NCBI GenBank assembly: GCA_902774325.1
Contig: CACYIC010000012.1
Location: 1 to 54,071 of the forward strand
Length of the DNA stretch: 54,071 bases
Direction: 5' to 3'
Source of the DNA: an uncultured Ruminococcus sp.
Lineage (GTDB): Bacteria > Bacillota > Clostridia > Oscillospirales > Acutalibacteraceae
The notes below the pieces were generated by a model, which was given only the letters and a program-made list of their open reading frames with translations, searched no databases and had not been told where the DNA came from. Positions 32,837-40,867 of the stretch are shown piece after piece. A program made the position numbers and the translations under genes. Position 1 is the first letter of the stretch; each line of letters begins with the position of its first letter.

Positions 32837-35524
32837 TTATGATATGCTGAAGCTCGGATTGCTCGAGCAGGTGAAGTTGAAATGATTGTAGTTTGAGCGA
32901 CCGTCGATATCATAGTCGCCGTAGAGGAACATCTCGACCTCATCTATGCGGCGGTACAGCAAGCCCCACCAGCATTCGCCGGAGGCGTGATGGTACTGCA
33001 GCATCGCGTTTGTAAACGCGGTCTTGTTGATATTATTGAGGTCGCAATCCCCTCCCTTCACGGAAGCGTAATCGGAGTAAATATATCCGACGGTGCCGTC
33101 CGAGAGCTTGATCTTATACCAATTGCTGTTGTAGAGCTTCGCGTCAACAAAGGTAAACGCCGTATTCTTCTCCATAGTCGTCTCAACGCCGTAATTCGTT
33201 CCGGCACCCTTGCGGAGATTGACGTAATCTTCGTTGACGTATCCGGCAGCTCCCGCCTTCACCGCGCCGCCCGATCCCGAGCTGTTGAACAGGATGGACT
33301 TGAGGTTTGAGTCGCTGCTGATCGCGTAGGCGCCGACATTGTAGGCAAAGCAAACGAGAGCGTCAAACTGCTGCTGATTGAACTTGACGTTATTTTGCGT
33401 GAGAAGCGCGTTGGTGCGCGAGGTATAGCCGCCGGTATTCACGGTCTGGCAGAGATAGGCGTAAGCCTCGTTTTCGGTGAGGTGATTGTAGAACTGCTCG
33501 TTGCTGAAAATCACCCTGCCGTAACCGATCGTCGGGTCGTCGGTGATATAATCGTCGGTGAGGTCGGAAAGGAAGCCCTCAAAGGTGGAGATCATCCTGA
33601 TCACGCCGTCGCTCGCTCGCCTTTCTCCCAAAACGGTCGTTTTTGTATCGGTGGAGTTGGTGACAAAGACGGTTCCCTCTCCGCTCTCGGCGGTCGTGGC
33701 GTAGCTTCCCGAGGCGGTTTTTGAATACGCCTTGATCTGCCATTCGCCCGAAACAGAGAGTTGCTTTGTTCCTGTCCAGATAAGATTATTGCCGTCCTTT
33801 TCCTTTTTGGAGGCGTTAACGGTGTACTTGGTCGAGCCGTTGCTGACCTCAAAGCGAACAGCCGTCCTGTCGGAATCGGTTATCGCCTTAAACGAAACGG
33901 TGGAGTTTTTCGGAGCGGAATTCGGAGAAGCGTAAACAAAGCGGACATTCTCCGCCGCGGTCACTCGCACAAGGCAGGAGGTCATCCCGTAGGAATTATA
34001 CGCAAAGATCGAAACGTATCCCGTTTTCTTTGCCTCGACAACTCCCCTGCTGACAGTCGCTATGCTGCTGTTAGAGGTTTTCCAGCCGGAATGATTGCTC
34101 GCGGTGAGCATCAGGGATTTGCCTTTCGGAAGCGACGCCGAGGTCTTTGACAGCGTAACTCCGCCGCCGTTGCTCTTGACAGTAACCGCGCAGCTCGCGG
34201 AGCTGCCGCCCGAGGTCGCCTTGATCGTCGCGGAGCCCGCCGCCTTTGCGGTAACGATACCCTTTGTATCGACCGACGCGACGGAGGCGTTGGAGCTCGT
34301 CCAGGAAACCGAGCTGCCGTTATTGGCAGTCAGGGCAAGCTCGTTTCCGACGTAGATCGTCTCTTTGGTATTCGAGAGCGAAAATTTGCCCGTATTTTCG
34401 GGATTCGTAGGCGAGGTCTGGTTATCAAAGGTAACGTACTCGCCGTAAACATAGCCCGTCGTTCCGTCTGAAAGCTTTATATTGTACCAGCCGTTAGTAG
34501 CCGTGGTACTCACAAAGGTGAACTTTGTGTTAATGCGCATCGTCGTGATCACGTCGTATTTAGTACCCGCGCCCTTGCGCAGATTAACATAATCCACGTT
34601 GATATAGCCCGTTGCAGCCGCGGGAGCCGTTGTGGACTGCGGCTTTGTGGTCGCGGGAGCCGTAGTTGCCTTAGGCTTCGTGGTAGCGGGAGCTGTTGTC
34701 GGCTTGACGGTAGTGGGAGCGACGGTCGGAGCGGTCTTGTCCTCCGTCGCATAGGAGGCGTAGATATATCCGGTCGTTCCGTCGGACAGCTTGATATTGT
34801 ACCAGCCGTTCTTCTGAGAAGTGCTGACAAAAGTGAATTTTGTATTCTTTCGCATCGTGGTCAGCGCCGGATAGCTCGTGCCCGCGCCCTTGCGCAGATT
34901 GACATAATCGGCGTTGACATATCCGGTTTTCGCGGAGCCGTCGGTTCCCGAGCCGCCGGAAGAAGAACCGGAGCTGCCCAGAGCGACATAATCGGCGTAA
35001 ACATATCCGCTCTTGCCCTCGCTCGTTTTTACGTTGTACCAATTGTTCTGAGCGGAGGACTTCAAAAGCGTCACGCCGGTATTTTGGCGCATGGTCGTGA
35101 CAACGTCATAATTTGTGCCCGCGCCCTTGCGCAAATTGACATAATCGGCATTGATATAGCCTGTCCTGTTGTTCTCGGAGGGCTCCGTCGGCTCCGGGGA
35201 CGCTGTCGCGGTTACATAATCCTTGTAGACATATCCCGTCATCTTCCCGGTCTGCTCGGTAATTTTATACCAGCCGGAGGAGCTGAGCTTTCCGTCGACA
35301 AAAACGACCTTTGTATTCTTCCGCATCGTTGTCAGAATACCATAGCTGGTGCCCGCTCCATTTCGCAGATTGACATAATCGCCGCTGATATAGCCGCTTC
35401 CGCCCTTAGTCGGAGCTACGGTCGCGGCGTCGGCAAGCATGGGTATCATGATCGCGAACACGGAACCTATCAGCAGCACCGCCAATATGACGGCAACTAT
35501 GCGAACTACTGTCTTTGACTTCAT
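32837..35524 (-). CDS. Secreted multi-SH3b GH24 lysozyme
   Basis: 895 residues. Signal peptide (about 1-32); four bacterial SH3 domains (each with YVNLRKGAGTxY and GYVYADYV-type cores, about 40-400) with a Thr/Pro spacer between the third and fourth; two BIG2 Ig-like domains; a third Ig-like domain; then a GH24 lysozyme domain with the catalytic Glu in FEGF and DPTIGYGRV. The lysozyme domain is interrupted by a fifth SH3b domain before its C-terminal helices resume (FTNAMLQYHHASGECWWGL). It should cleave peptidoglycan at the cell surface. ATG 35524 has AAGGTGG upstream. No dockerin or sortase motif. Confidence 0.85.
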   Translation of the reverse strand: MKSKTVVRIVAVILAVLLIGSVFAIMIPMLADAATVAPTKGGSGYISGDYVNLRNGAGTSYGILTTMRKNTKVVFVDGKLSSSGWYKITEQTGKMTGYVYKDYVTATASPEPTEPSENNRTGYINADYVNLRKGAGTNYDVVTTMRQNTGVTLLKSSAQNNWYNVKTSEGKSGYVYADYVALGSSGSSSGGSGTDGSAKTGYVNADYVNLRKGAGTSYPALTTMRKNTKFTFVSTSQKNGWYNIKLSDGTTGYIYASYATEDKTAPTVAPTTVKPTTAPATTKPKATTAPATTKPQSTTAPAAATGYINVDYVNLRKGAGTKYDVITTMRINTKFTFVSTTATNGWYNIKLSDGTTGYVYGEYVTFDNQTSPTNPENTGKFSLSNTKETIYVGNELALTANNGSSVSWTSSNASVASVDTKGIVTAKAAGSATIKATSGGSSASCAVTVKSNGGGVTLSKTSASLPKGKSLMLTASNHSGWKTSNSSIATVSRGVVEAKKTGYVSIFAYNSYGMTSCLVRVTAAENVRFVYASPNSAPKNSTVSFKAITDSDRTAVRFEVSNGSTKYTVNASKKEKDGNNLIWTGTKQLSVSGEWQIKAYSKTASGSYATTAESGEGTVFVTNSTDTKTTVLGERRASDGVIRMISTFEGFLSDLTDDYITDDPTIGYGRVIFSNEQFYNHLTENEAYAYLCQTVNTGGYTSRTNALLTQNNVKFNQQQFDALVCFAYNVGAYAISSDSNLKSILFNSSGSGGAVKAGAAGYVNEDYVNLRKGAGTNYGVETTMEKNTAFTFVDAKLYNSNWYKIKLSDGTVGYIYSDYASVKGGDCDLNNINKTAFTNAMLQYHHASGECWWGLLYRRIDEVEMFLYGDYDIDGRSNYNHFNFTCSSNPSFSIS

Positions 35525-35546
35525 AAGACCACCTTCCCGATTATTT

Positions 35547-35617
35547 CGGCAGCGCCGCGCGATACGGCGAAAGATCCTGCCGCGCGGTACTCGCGTAATG
35601 AATACGCGGCGCCGCTC
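35547..35617. repeat. Dispersed palindromic repeat, copy 5 (diverged)
   Basis: GGCAGCGCCGCGCGATACGG at the left and AATACGCGGCGCCGCT at the right form an imperfect inverted pair upstream of the lysozyme gene. Confidence 0.5.
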
Positions 35618-35728
35618 TTTCAAAACTTCAATAATTCATAATAAACGCTAAACGTTTGATCGCTTTTTTCGATCATCATCATAGCACAAATGCTTTTGTT
35701 TTGCAAATTCTTCCGTAAACGGACGGTT

Positions 35729-36280
35729 TTATCCGTTTTTCTTAAAGAACAAGGGATGGAGCCGTTTTAAATATAAGCCGACAAAAAGCGTCAAAGCCCT
35801 GTCATAAAGCCAAAAAACGACGTTACCCGCCAGCAGGAACAGATAAGGAACATAAAAACCGAAAACGGTGTACTCCTCCGCCGGGACTCCCAAAACAAAA
35901 GACGCGATAAAGAAGGCTCCGACCATAGCAGCGTTAAAAACGGCGAATTTAAGCAGCATTTGAAGCGGGCGCGACGCTATCCGGCTTTCAAAGACCCGCT
36001 TTAAAACGGGGTAATACCCGAAGAACATGACGAAATAAAGCGACGCCTCCTTGTCCCCGGACAGGAGGAACGATACAAGAGAAGCGACGGCAAAAACACC
36101 GAGCGCCCACCTCGCTCCGTATTCGATCACAACCGCGACAAGCAGCGCTCCCGCGACCATCGGAAGCGCGTAGACCCCAAACGGGAACAGCGATCCGATT
36201 ATCATCAATACCGCCGCGAGCGCCGCGATGATCGCGCAGAAGGCGAGTCGAAAGGCGCCGCGGCTCCCCTGCTTCCTCAT
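35729..36280 (-). CDS. Six-span membrane protein, possibly an ECF transporter S component
   Basis: 183 residues. Six hydrophobic segments, with an Arg-rich start (RKQGSRGAFRLAF) followed by AIIAALAAVLMIIGSLFPFG and ALPMVAGALLVAVV, resembling substrate-binding S components of ECF vitamin transporters. No substrate can be named. It begins one base after the DnaJ gene stop, so translation is coupled. Confidence 0.6.
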   Translation of the reverse strand: MRKQGSRGAFRLAFCAIIAALAAVLMIIGSLFPFGVYALPMVAGALLVAVVIEYGARWALGVFAVASLVSFLLSGDKEASLYFVMFFGYYPVLKRVFESRIASRPLQMLLKFAVFNAAMVGAFFIASFVLGVPAEEYTVFGFYVPYLFLLAGNVVFWLYDRALTLFVGLYLKRLHPLFFKKNG

Positions 36281-36281
36281 A

Positions 36282-36875
36282 TTATCGGCAGACCCTGCAG
36301 CAGCTGCACAGGCAGTCGGCGCAGAGTATCATCGAGCAAACATCCGCGAAGGAGCAATCCGAGGAGCCTCCGCCCGTGGACTGAGCATATCCGCCGTAGC
36401 CGTAGCCCGCGCGGCGGTTCATATTGTCAAGCGCGGTTTTGAACTCGGCGTTTCCGGGATCCATATTGTGCGCGGTAGTGAAGTATTCCTTTGCCTTGTC
36501 GTTCCAGCCGCGTCTGAAATAGCACATCCCCATGAGGAAATTCCACTCGGCGTCACGTTCCTCGACAGGAGTTCTGCCGAGGAGCTGTTCAGCCTCGTCG
36601 ACCATATTTCGCTGGATATAAACGCGGACGGCGTAATACTTCGACTGAGCCGCGTTCCGGTAAGAGGAGCTCTGAGTATTGCCGTTCCTGCGCATATCGT
36701 TTATCTGATCGTAAGCCTCGTTGATCTCCTTCATCTTCTGCTCGGCGACATCCTTGAGCGGGCTGTCGGCGTACTTGTCTGGATGATATTTCTTGGCCAG
36801 CTCGCGGTATGCCTTTTTTATTTCTTCATCTGTCGCGCTCGGCGAAACTCCGAGCACCTCATAAGGATTTGTCAT
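36282..36875 (-). CDS. DnaJ-domain protein with Cys-rich tail
   Basis: 197 residues. J domain at 1-65 with the HPD motif ([10 protein letters not shown]), so it can stimulate an Hsp70. A short helical repeat segment resembling a TPR follows (about 85-145). The tail ends in a Ser/Gly stretch and a Cys cluster ([24 protein letters not shown]), which could bind metal or be lipid-modified. The gene overlaps the DUF5685 gene by 17 bases and is followed at once by the membrane-protein gene. Confidence 0.85.
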   Translation of the reverse strand: MTNPYEVLGVSPSATDEEIKKAYRELAKKYHPDKYADSPLKDVAEQKMKEINEAYDQINDMRRNGNTQSSSYRNAAQSKYYAVRVYIQRNMVDEAEQLLGRTPVEERDAEWNFLMGMCYFRRGWNDKAKEYFTTAHNMDPGNAEFKTALDNMNRRAGYGYGGYAQSTGGGSSDCSFADVCSMILCADCLCSCCRVCR

Positions 36876-37722
36876 CTGTTACCTCCGTGAGCTTTGAAAC
36901 GACCCTGCTCTGCTGCAGGGGCAGACCAAACCTCAGCAAATTTTCCGTAATACCCTTAAAATCCGTCAGCTCCAGAAGAGAATAAGCGTCGAACGCCCGT
37001 CCGAGCGAAACGCTCAGCGCGTCCTCCATCCTGTTGACGGCTTCTTCTTTTTCGTATTTTAAAAACGGATTGAAGCATCCGTTCCTTCTGTCCTTGTAAT
37101 AATCGTCCGCGGCGTCCATCAAATAAACCCATCTGCCGAGCTGATAGCCGAGCTCGGAGAGCACCGCCTTCTGCGGCTCGTCCGCGCCCTCGGCACAGAG
37201 GATTTTTGAAAGCATCAGAGCGGTCGGATGCGCGGCTTCATCGATAGAGGTCTCTGAGCCGCTCTCCGCGTCGCGCTGCATCCTCATCATCTCCGCTACC
37301 AAAGTCTCAAGCTCCGGATAAAGCCGCGCGGCTTTTTTGTGAGAGCGGGAGAACAGCGGGAGAATAAAATAGATCGGCAGACGCCTGAAAAAGCCGCTAT
37401 CAAGCAAATCGTCGTGCAGCTTATAGTAAACCGAGATGATCGACAGCGCCGCCGCCTTTGAATAGCTTTGATCCGAGCATTCCGCAAATTTGCATTTTTT
37501 CAGCGGGTTGCATACGCATCTGCCGTCCCTGAAGCCCTTGCAGCCCCTGTTCAGGGACATGAGCAGAACGGCGTAGAAGGTGCAGTCGTAGCTCAAAACA
37601 GCTCGGGAAAAAACGGAATAATCCCTTCCGAGCTGCTTGCAGAGTCCGCAGTAAACAGCCTTGTAGGCTTCATATTCCCTTACCTTTAGCTCCGCCTTGT
37701 CGATTCGTAAATAGCCAAACAC
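36859..37722 (-). CDS. DUF5685-family protein
   Basis: 287 residues. [20 protein letters not shown] and YCGLCKQLG open the protein, as in DUF5685. It has conserved Cys residues (CGLC, then [17 protein letters not shown]) and two Asp-rich helices, LHDDLLDSG and [10 protein letters not shown], spaced like the paired motifs of helical isoprenoid-synthase folds. Function unknown. GTG 37722 is preceded by GGAG at 7 bases. It is the first gene of a compact trio with the DnaJ protein and the six-span protein. Confidence 0.75.
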   Translation of the reverse strand: MFGYLRIDKAELKVREYEAYKAVYCGLCKQLGRDYSVFSRAVLSYDCTFYAVLLMSLNRGCKGFRDGRCVCNPLKKCKFAECSDQSYSKAAALSIISVYYKLHDDLLDSGFFRRLPIYFILPLFSRSHKKAARLYPELETLVAEMMRMQRDAESGSETSIDEAAHPTALMLSKILCAEGADEPQKAVLSELGYQLGRWVYLMDAADDYYKDRRNGCFNPFLKYEKEEAVNRMEDALSVSLGRAFDAYSLLELTDFKGITENLLRFGLPLQQSRVVSKLTEVTDDKSL

Positions 37723-37743
37723 AAAACTACTCCATGATTATCA

Positions 37744-37843
37744 GGCAATTCCGCGTGATCAAGCCCGGCGGCTCAAGCAAAAGGCTTTTTATTCGCCGAA
37801 AAAAACGCGGTCAGCCCCGCCCCGAGAATTGCGCGGTGTTGTC
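37744..37843. repeat. Dispersed palindromic repeat, copy 6 (full form)
   Basis: Left arm GGCAATTCCGCGTGATCAAG (from 37744), right arm GAGAATTGCGCGGTGTTGTC (37824-37843), about 55 bases apart; the ends are inverted. It lies between the divergent DUF5685 and HAD genes. Confidence 0.65.
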
Positions 37844-37965
37844 TATATTCTTATTTAACATTATATTATAAAAATCGAGATAATTCAATAGTTTGTCAAA
37901 AGATTTTTTCTAAATTGGAAAATTAATCGTAAAAAAAATAGTATAATGATATCGGTGGTGATAAT

Positions 37966-38526
37966 ATGAATGTTTATGACTTTGACAAAACCATTTACGA
38001 CGGCGACTCAACCGCCGACTTTTACCTCTTTTCGCTCAAAAGACATAAAAAAATAATACTCTGCGCTCCCTCTCTTATCGGCTCTGCTCTGAGATTTTAT
38101 GTATTAAAGCGCGGGACGAAAACCGATTTCAAGCAGGTCATGTACCGCTTTTTAAAATACTGCGACCTAAAAAAGGACGTCCCTGACTTCTGGCAAGGGC
38201 ATATCGGCAAAATAAAGCGCTTCTACAAGGAGCGGCAGCGGGAGGACGACGTAATAATCTCCGCCTCTCCCCGATTCCTTTTGCAGCCCGCCTGCGAGCT
38301 TCTGGGGATAACTCACCTGATGGCGTCCGAGGTCGACGGCAAAACGGGCTTATACAGCGGGATTAACTGCCACGGAAAAGAAAAGGTGCGCCGCTACAGA
38401 GCAGCCTTTGGCAAAACTCCGATAGACGAGTTTTACTCCGACAGCAAAAGCGACGCCCCCCTCGCGGAGATCGCGAAGAGGGCGTATCTGGTAAAGGGCG
38501 AAAGGCTCAGCGACTGGAACGCTTAG
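37966..38526 (+). CDS. HAD-superfamily (IB type) phosphatase
   Basis: 186 residues. All four HAD motifs are visible: YDFDKTIYDGDS (nucleophile Asp 5 and acid/base Asp 7), ISASPRF (motif II), the Lys in HGKEKVRR, and YSDSKSDAPL with the metal-binding Asp residues. Such enzymes hydrolyse small phosphorylated metabolites such as phosphoserine or lipid phosphates; the substrate is not clear. GGTGGTGAT precedes the ATG. Confidence 0.85.
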   Translation: MNVYDFDKTIYDGDSTADFYLFSLKRHKKIILCAPSLIGSALRFYVLKRGTKTDFKQVMYRFLKYCDLKKDVPDFWQGHIGKIKRFYKERQREDDVIISASPRFLLQPACELLGITHLMASEVDGKTGLYSGINCHGKEKVRRYRAAFGKTPIDEFYSDSKSDAPLAEIAKRAYLVKGERLSDWNA

Positions 38527-38580
38527 GAAAGCGCTGATTAATTTATCAGTGCTTACTTAGCCTGTTTGATCCGGCGCCGC

Positions 38581-39432
38581 TTAAGAGCAGCCGCAGCCGA
38601 ACGAGGGAGAGCCCCCTCCCTGCTCGCCGTCGCCGCAGGCAGGCGGGAAGAACGAATCGGTCGGGAAATCGACCCGGCTGAACGCCTCGCAGGGATCGTC
38701 GGTCCTGTCCTCGCACTCCTTGGCGGGAATAAAGAAATCGTAGGACGGTATCATGAGCTGCACGCTGCGCGAAAGCCTAGTTATCGAGAAAACTCCGAGC
38801 GTAACGCTGAGATACTGAGTTTCGGGAGCGACAAGCTCTCCGCCGAAGAAATCGCTTACATTCTCGGGCACAAAGGGAACGAGCTGAGGCGAAGTTACCG
38901 GAGCCAGACTGCTCGCGAGCACCATCGGGCAGGAAACGCTGACCGTCGCGCGGGGCAGAACGGAGGGGCAGCCCGGGCAGCAGTTGAACTCGGCGGCGTC
39001 GATCGCCGAAGGGATATCGTCGCTCGAGAACGAACGGGTCGAACCGTCGCTGCCGTAGAGCACGACGCGCTTATTGAAGGCGGCAAGTCCCATTACCGTA
39101 GAAGGAACCGCCGCTCCCGAATACAGCTCGACGCAAACGGCAAAATAGAAAACGATATCCACCGAATAGAAGCCCCTGTTAAAGGCGAGGGAATCCACCT
39201 TGAGGGTCGACGAGATCACGCTCGCCTTGCTGACACGCGCCGAGGTGGCGTTGTTTATCGCCTCCTGATTTTCGGCGGTAAAAAATACCGTAAGATCTCT
39301 CAGGCAGTCCTTTGCTCCGCAGCTGTCATAGATTCGCGGCATATCCACGCATACCGGATCAAAGCCGCCGTCATCGGTCTTTACTTCCTTTTCCTCAGTC
39401 TCGTCCTGAGGATTCAAAGAAACATCCGACAT
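38581..39432 (-). CDS. Conserved Cys-rich clostridial protein
   Basis: 283 residues without signal peptide or spans. Notable features: MPRIYDSCGAKDCLRDLTV near 31, FNRGFYSVDIVFYFAV, paired Cys (CCPGCPS near 155), and a Cys/Gly tail (GGGSPSFGCGCS). I recall similar proteins as conserved hypotheticals in spore-forming Clostridia; a spore coat or outer-layer role would fit the Cys content but is not shown. The leader (39446-39499) contains a hairpin that covers the ribosome site. Confidence 0.7.
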   Translation of the reverse strand: MSDVSLNPQDETEEKEVKTDDGGFDPVCVDMPRIYDSCGAKDCLRDLTVFFTAENQEAINNATSARVSKASVISSTLKVDSLAFNRGFYSVDIVFYFAVCVELYSGAAVPSTVMGLAAFNKRVVLYGSDGSTRSFSSDDIPSAIDAAEFNCCPGCPSVLPRATVSVSCPMVLASSLAPVTSPQLVPFVPENVSDFFGGELVAPETQYLSVTLGVFSITRLSRSVQLMIPSYDFFIPAKECEDRTDDPCEAFSRVDFPTDSFFPPACGDGEQGGGSPSFGCGCS

Positions 39433-39445
39433 ATAATTATACCTC

Positions 39446-39499
39446 CATATTAAGTATTACAGGCAAATTCAGCTCTGCACGATACATAATATGGAGGTT
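39446..39499 (-). promoter_or_regulatory. Leader hairpin sequestering a ribosome binding site
   Basis: On the minus strand CCTCCATATTA pairs perfectly with TAATATGGAGG, with a further 4-bp GTAT/ATAC helix inside. The right arm contains the Shine-Dalgarno GGAGG of the Cys-rich gene. On the plus strand the same hairpin is followed by TTTTTTT and could terminate antisense transcription. Confidence 0.6.
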
Positions 39500-39546
39500 T
39501 TTTTATTGAGTGATTAAGTCTTTTAGATTTTTACTTGTGATCGGCA

Positions 39547-40764
39547 CTATCTGACGTATCTTCTGAGGCTGCCCTTAAACTCCTCGTACAGCGACTCGGG
39601 ATTTGAGTTGTAGCTGTTCGAGAAGGAGATGAACACCTCTGATTTGTCGAGGGTGTAGCAGAGCGCCGAACGGTAGGCGCCGCATTCGGAGAACACCGAC
39701 GCGGTATTGCCGTCGTATTCTATTCCGTAATTCGCGCAGGGTTCCTCGGTTTCTTCCTTGTTCGCCGAAAACATGAGCTTCTCGGATTCATCGCTGAGTA
39801 TGCTTCCCGAGGCGATCGCCTCGCTCCATTTGAGCATATCGGAAACCGTCGTTATAAGCCCGAACGCGGAATAGCCGACTCCGAAATAGTTGAGCTTTTT
39901 GCCGGATTCTCTTCCTCCGTAGGCGACCGCCAGACGGTTTTTGCTGTCAAAGCTCGAGCTTCTCATTCCGAGCGGATTGAAAAAATTTTGAGTTATATAA
40001 ACCTCATAAGGGCTCTCGGTGACGCTTTCGATTATCTTTCCGAGGAGGAACCAGTTGCTGTTTGAGTAGCCGCGGCGAGTTCCCGGCTCAAATTCAGAGG
40101 TCGAGGACATGATCCAGTCAAAAATTATACTCTTGTTCTTTTTTGAGTCGTTTTCCTCGGTGATCTCGTCGTCAAAATCGCTTCTGAGGAAATAGATCTT
40201 ATTGCTTGTTCCGATATGGTCGACGTAATCCTTGATCCCCGAGGTGTTTTCCAGCAGATCGCGCACGGTTATCTTGTCGCGGCGCTCGAGCTTCGGGAAA
40301 TATTCATTGATCGGCTCGTCAAGGCTCAGCTTTCCCTCCTCCGCGAGCTTCAATACCGCGACAGCAGTAAACTGCGCGGTGATGTTTCCCGCGTAGTAGC
40401 AGGTATTCACCGAGTTGTCTATATGATTGTCAACATCGGCGTATCCGGTCGTGCTGATATACTCAAAATCATTTCCGAGCTTCATATATATCGAACCGTC
40501 AAACTGACCCGCCTTTACCGAGGAATTGAATTCGCTGTTGATTTTGTCGGCGTCCTGCTTGATCGCGACAAAGTCGTATTTGACGGCGCTTGTCGCCTCG
40601 TCAGAAGTCGCGGGCATTGTAGTCGCCGGCTCCGTTGTCGGAGCGGCAGTCGTCGGAGCGACCGTAGTTACCTCAACGCTTTCCTGAGGCTCCTCCTTCC
40701 CGCAGCCCGCGAGCAGAGAGATGAGCAGAACAGCGCAGAGAATGACAGATATCGGCTTTTTCAT
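39547..40764 (-). CDS. Beta-lactamase-fold lipoprotein lacking the SxxK nucleophile
   Basis: 405 residues. The lipobox is LLAGC (Cys near 21), followed by a Thr/Pro/Ala linker (about 30-62) and a class C beta-lactamase/serine hydrolase fold: LKLAEEGKLSLDEPINEYFPKL, TVRDLLENTSGI, and RRGYSNSNWFLLG with an intact YxN. The position of the catalytic SxxK reads AGNITAQFTA: Asn replaces Ser and Ala replaces Lys, so hydrolysis by the usual mechanism is not possible. It probably binds peptidoglycan or another surface ligand. Confidence 0.85.
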   Translation of the reverse strand: MKKPISVILCAVLLISLLAGCGKEEPQESVEVTTVAPTTAAPTTEPATTMPATSDEATSAVKYDFVAIKQDADKINSEFNSSVKAGQFDGSIYMKLGNDFEYISTTGYADVDNHIDNSVNTCYYAGNITAQFTAVAVLKLAEEGKLSLDEPINEYFPKLERRDKITVRDLLENTSGIKDYVDHIGTSNKIYFLRSDFDDEITEENDSKKNKSIIFDWIMSSTSEFEPGTRRGYSNSNWFLLGKIIESVTESPYEVYITQNFFNPLGMRSSSFDSKNRLAVAYGGRESGKKLNYFGVGYSAFGLITTVSDMLKWSEAIASGSILSDESEKLMFSANKEETEEPCANYGIEYDGNTASVFSECGAYRSALCYTLDKSEVFISFSNSYNSNPESLYEEFKGSLRRYVR

Positions 40765-40790
40765 GATCCGTTACACCACCTGTTTGTTAA

Positions 40791-40827
40791 GGCGGCACCG
40801 CACGATCCACGGCGCGCGCCTTGCTTG
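40791..40827. repeat. Dispersed palindromic repeat, copy 7 (single arm)
   Basis: GGCGGCACCGCACGATCCAC followed by GGCGCGCGCCTTGCTTG, a close relative of copy 3, between the pcrA stop and the serine-hydrolase-like gene. Confidence 0.65.
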
Positions 40828-40867
40828 TATTTTCGCAATCCGCACACCTGTGATATGCGGTATTACC

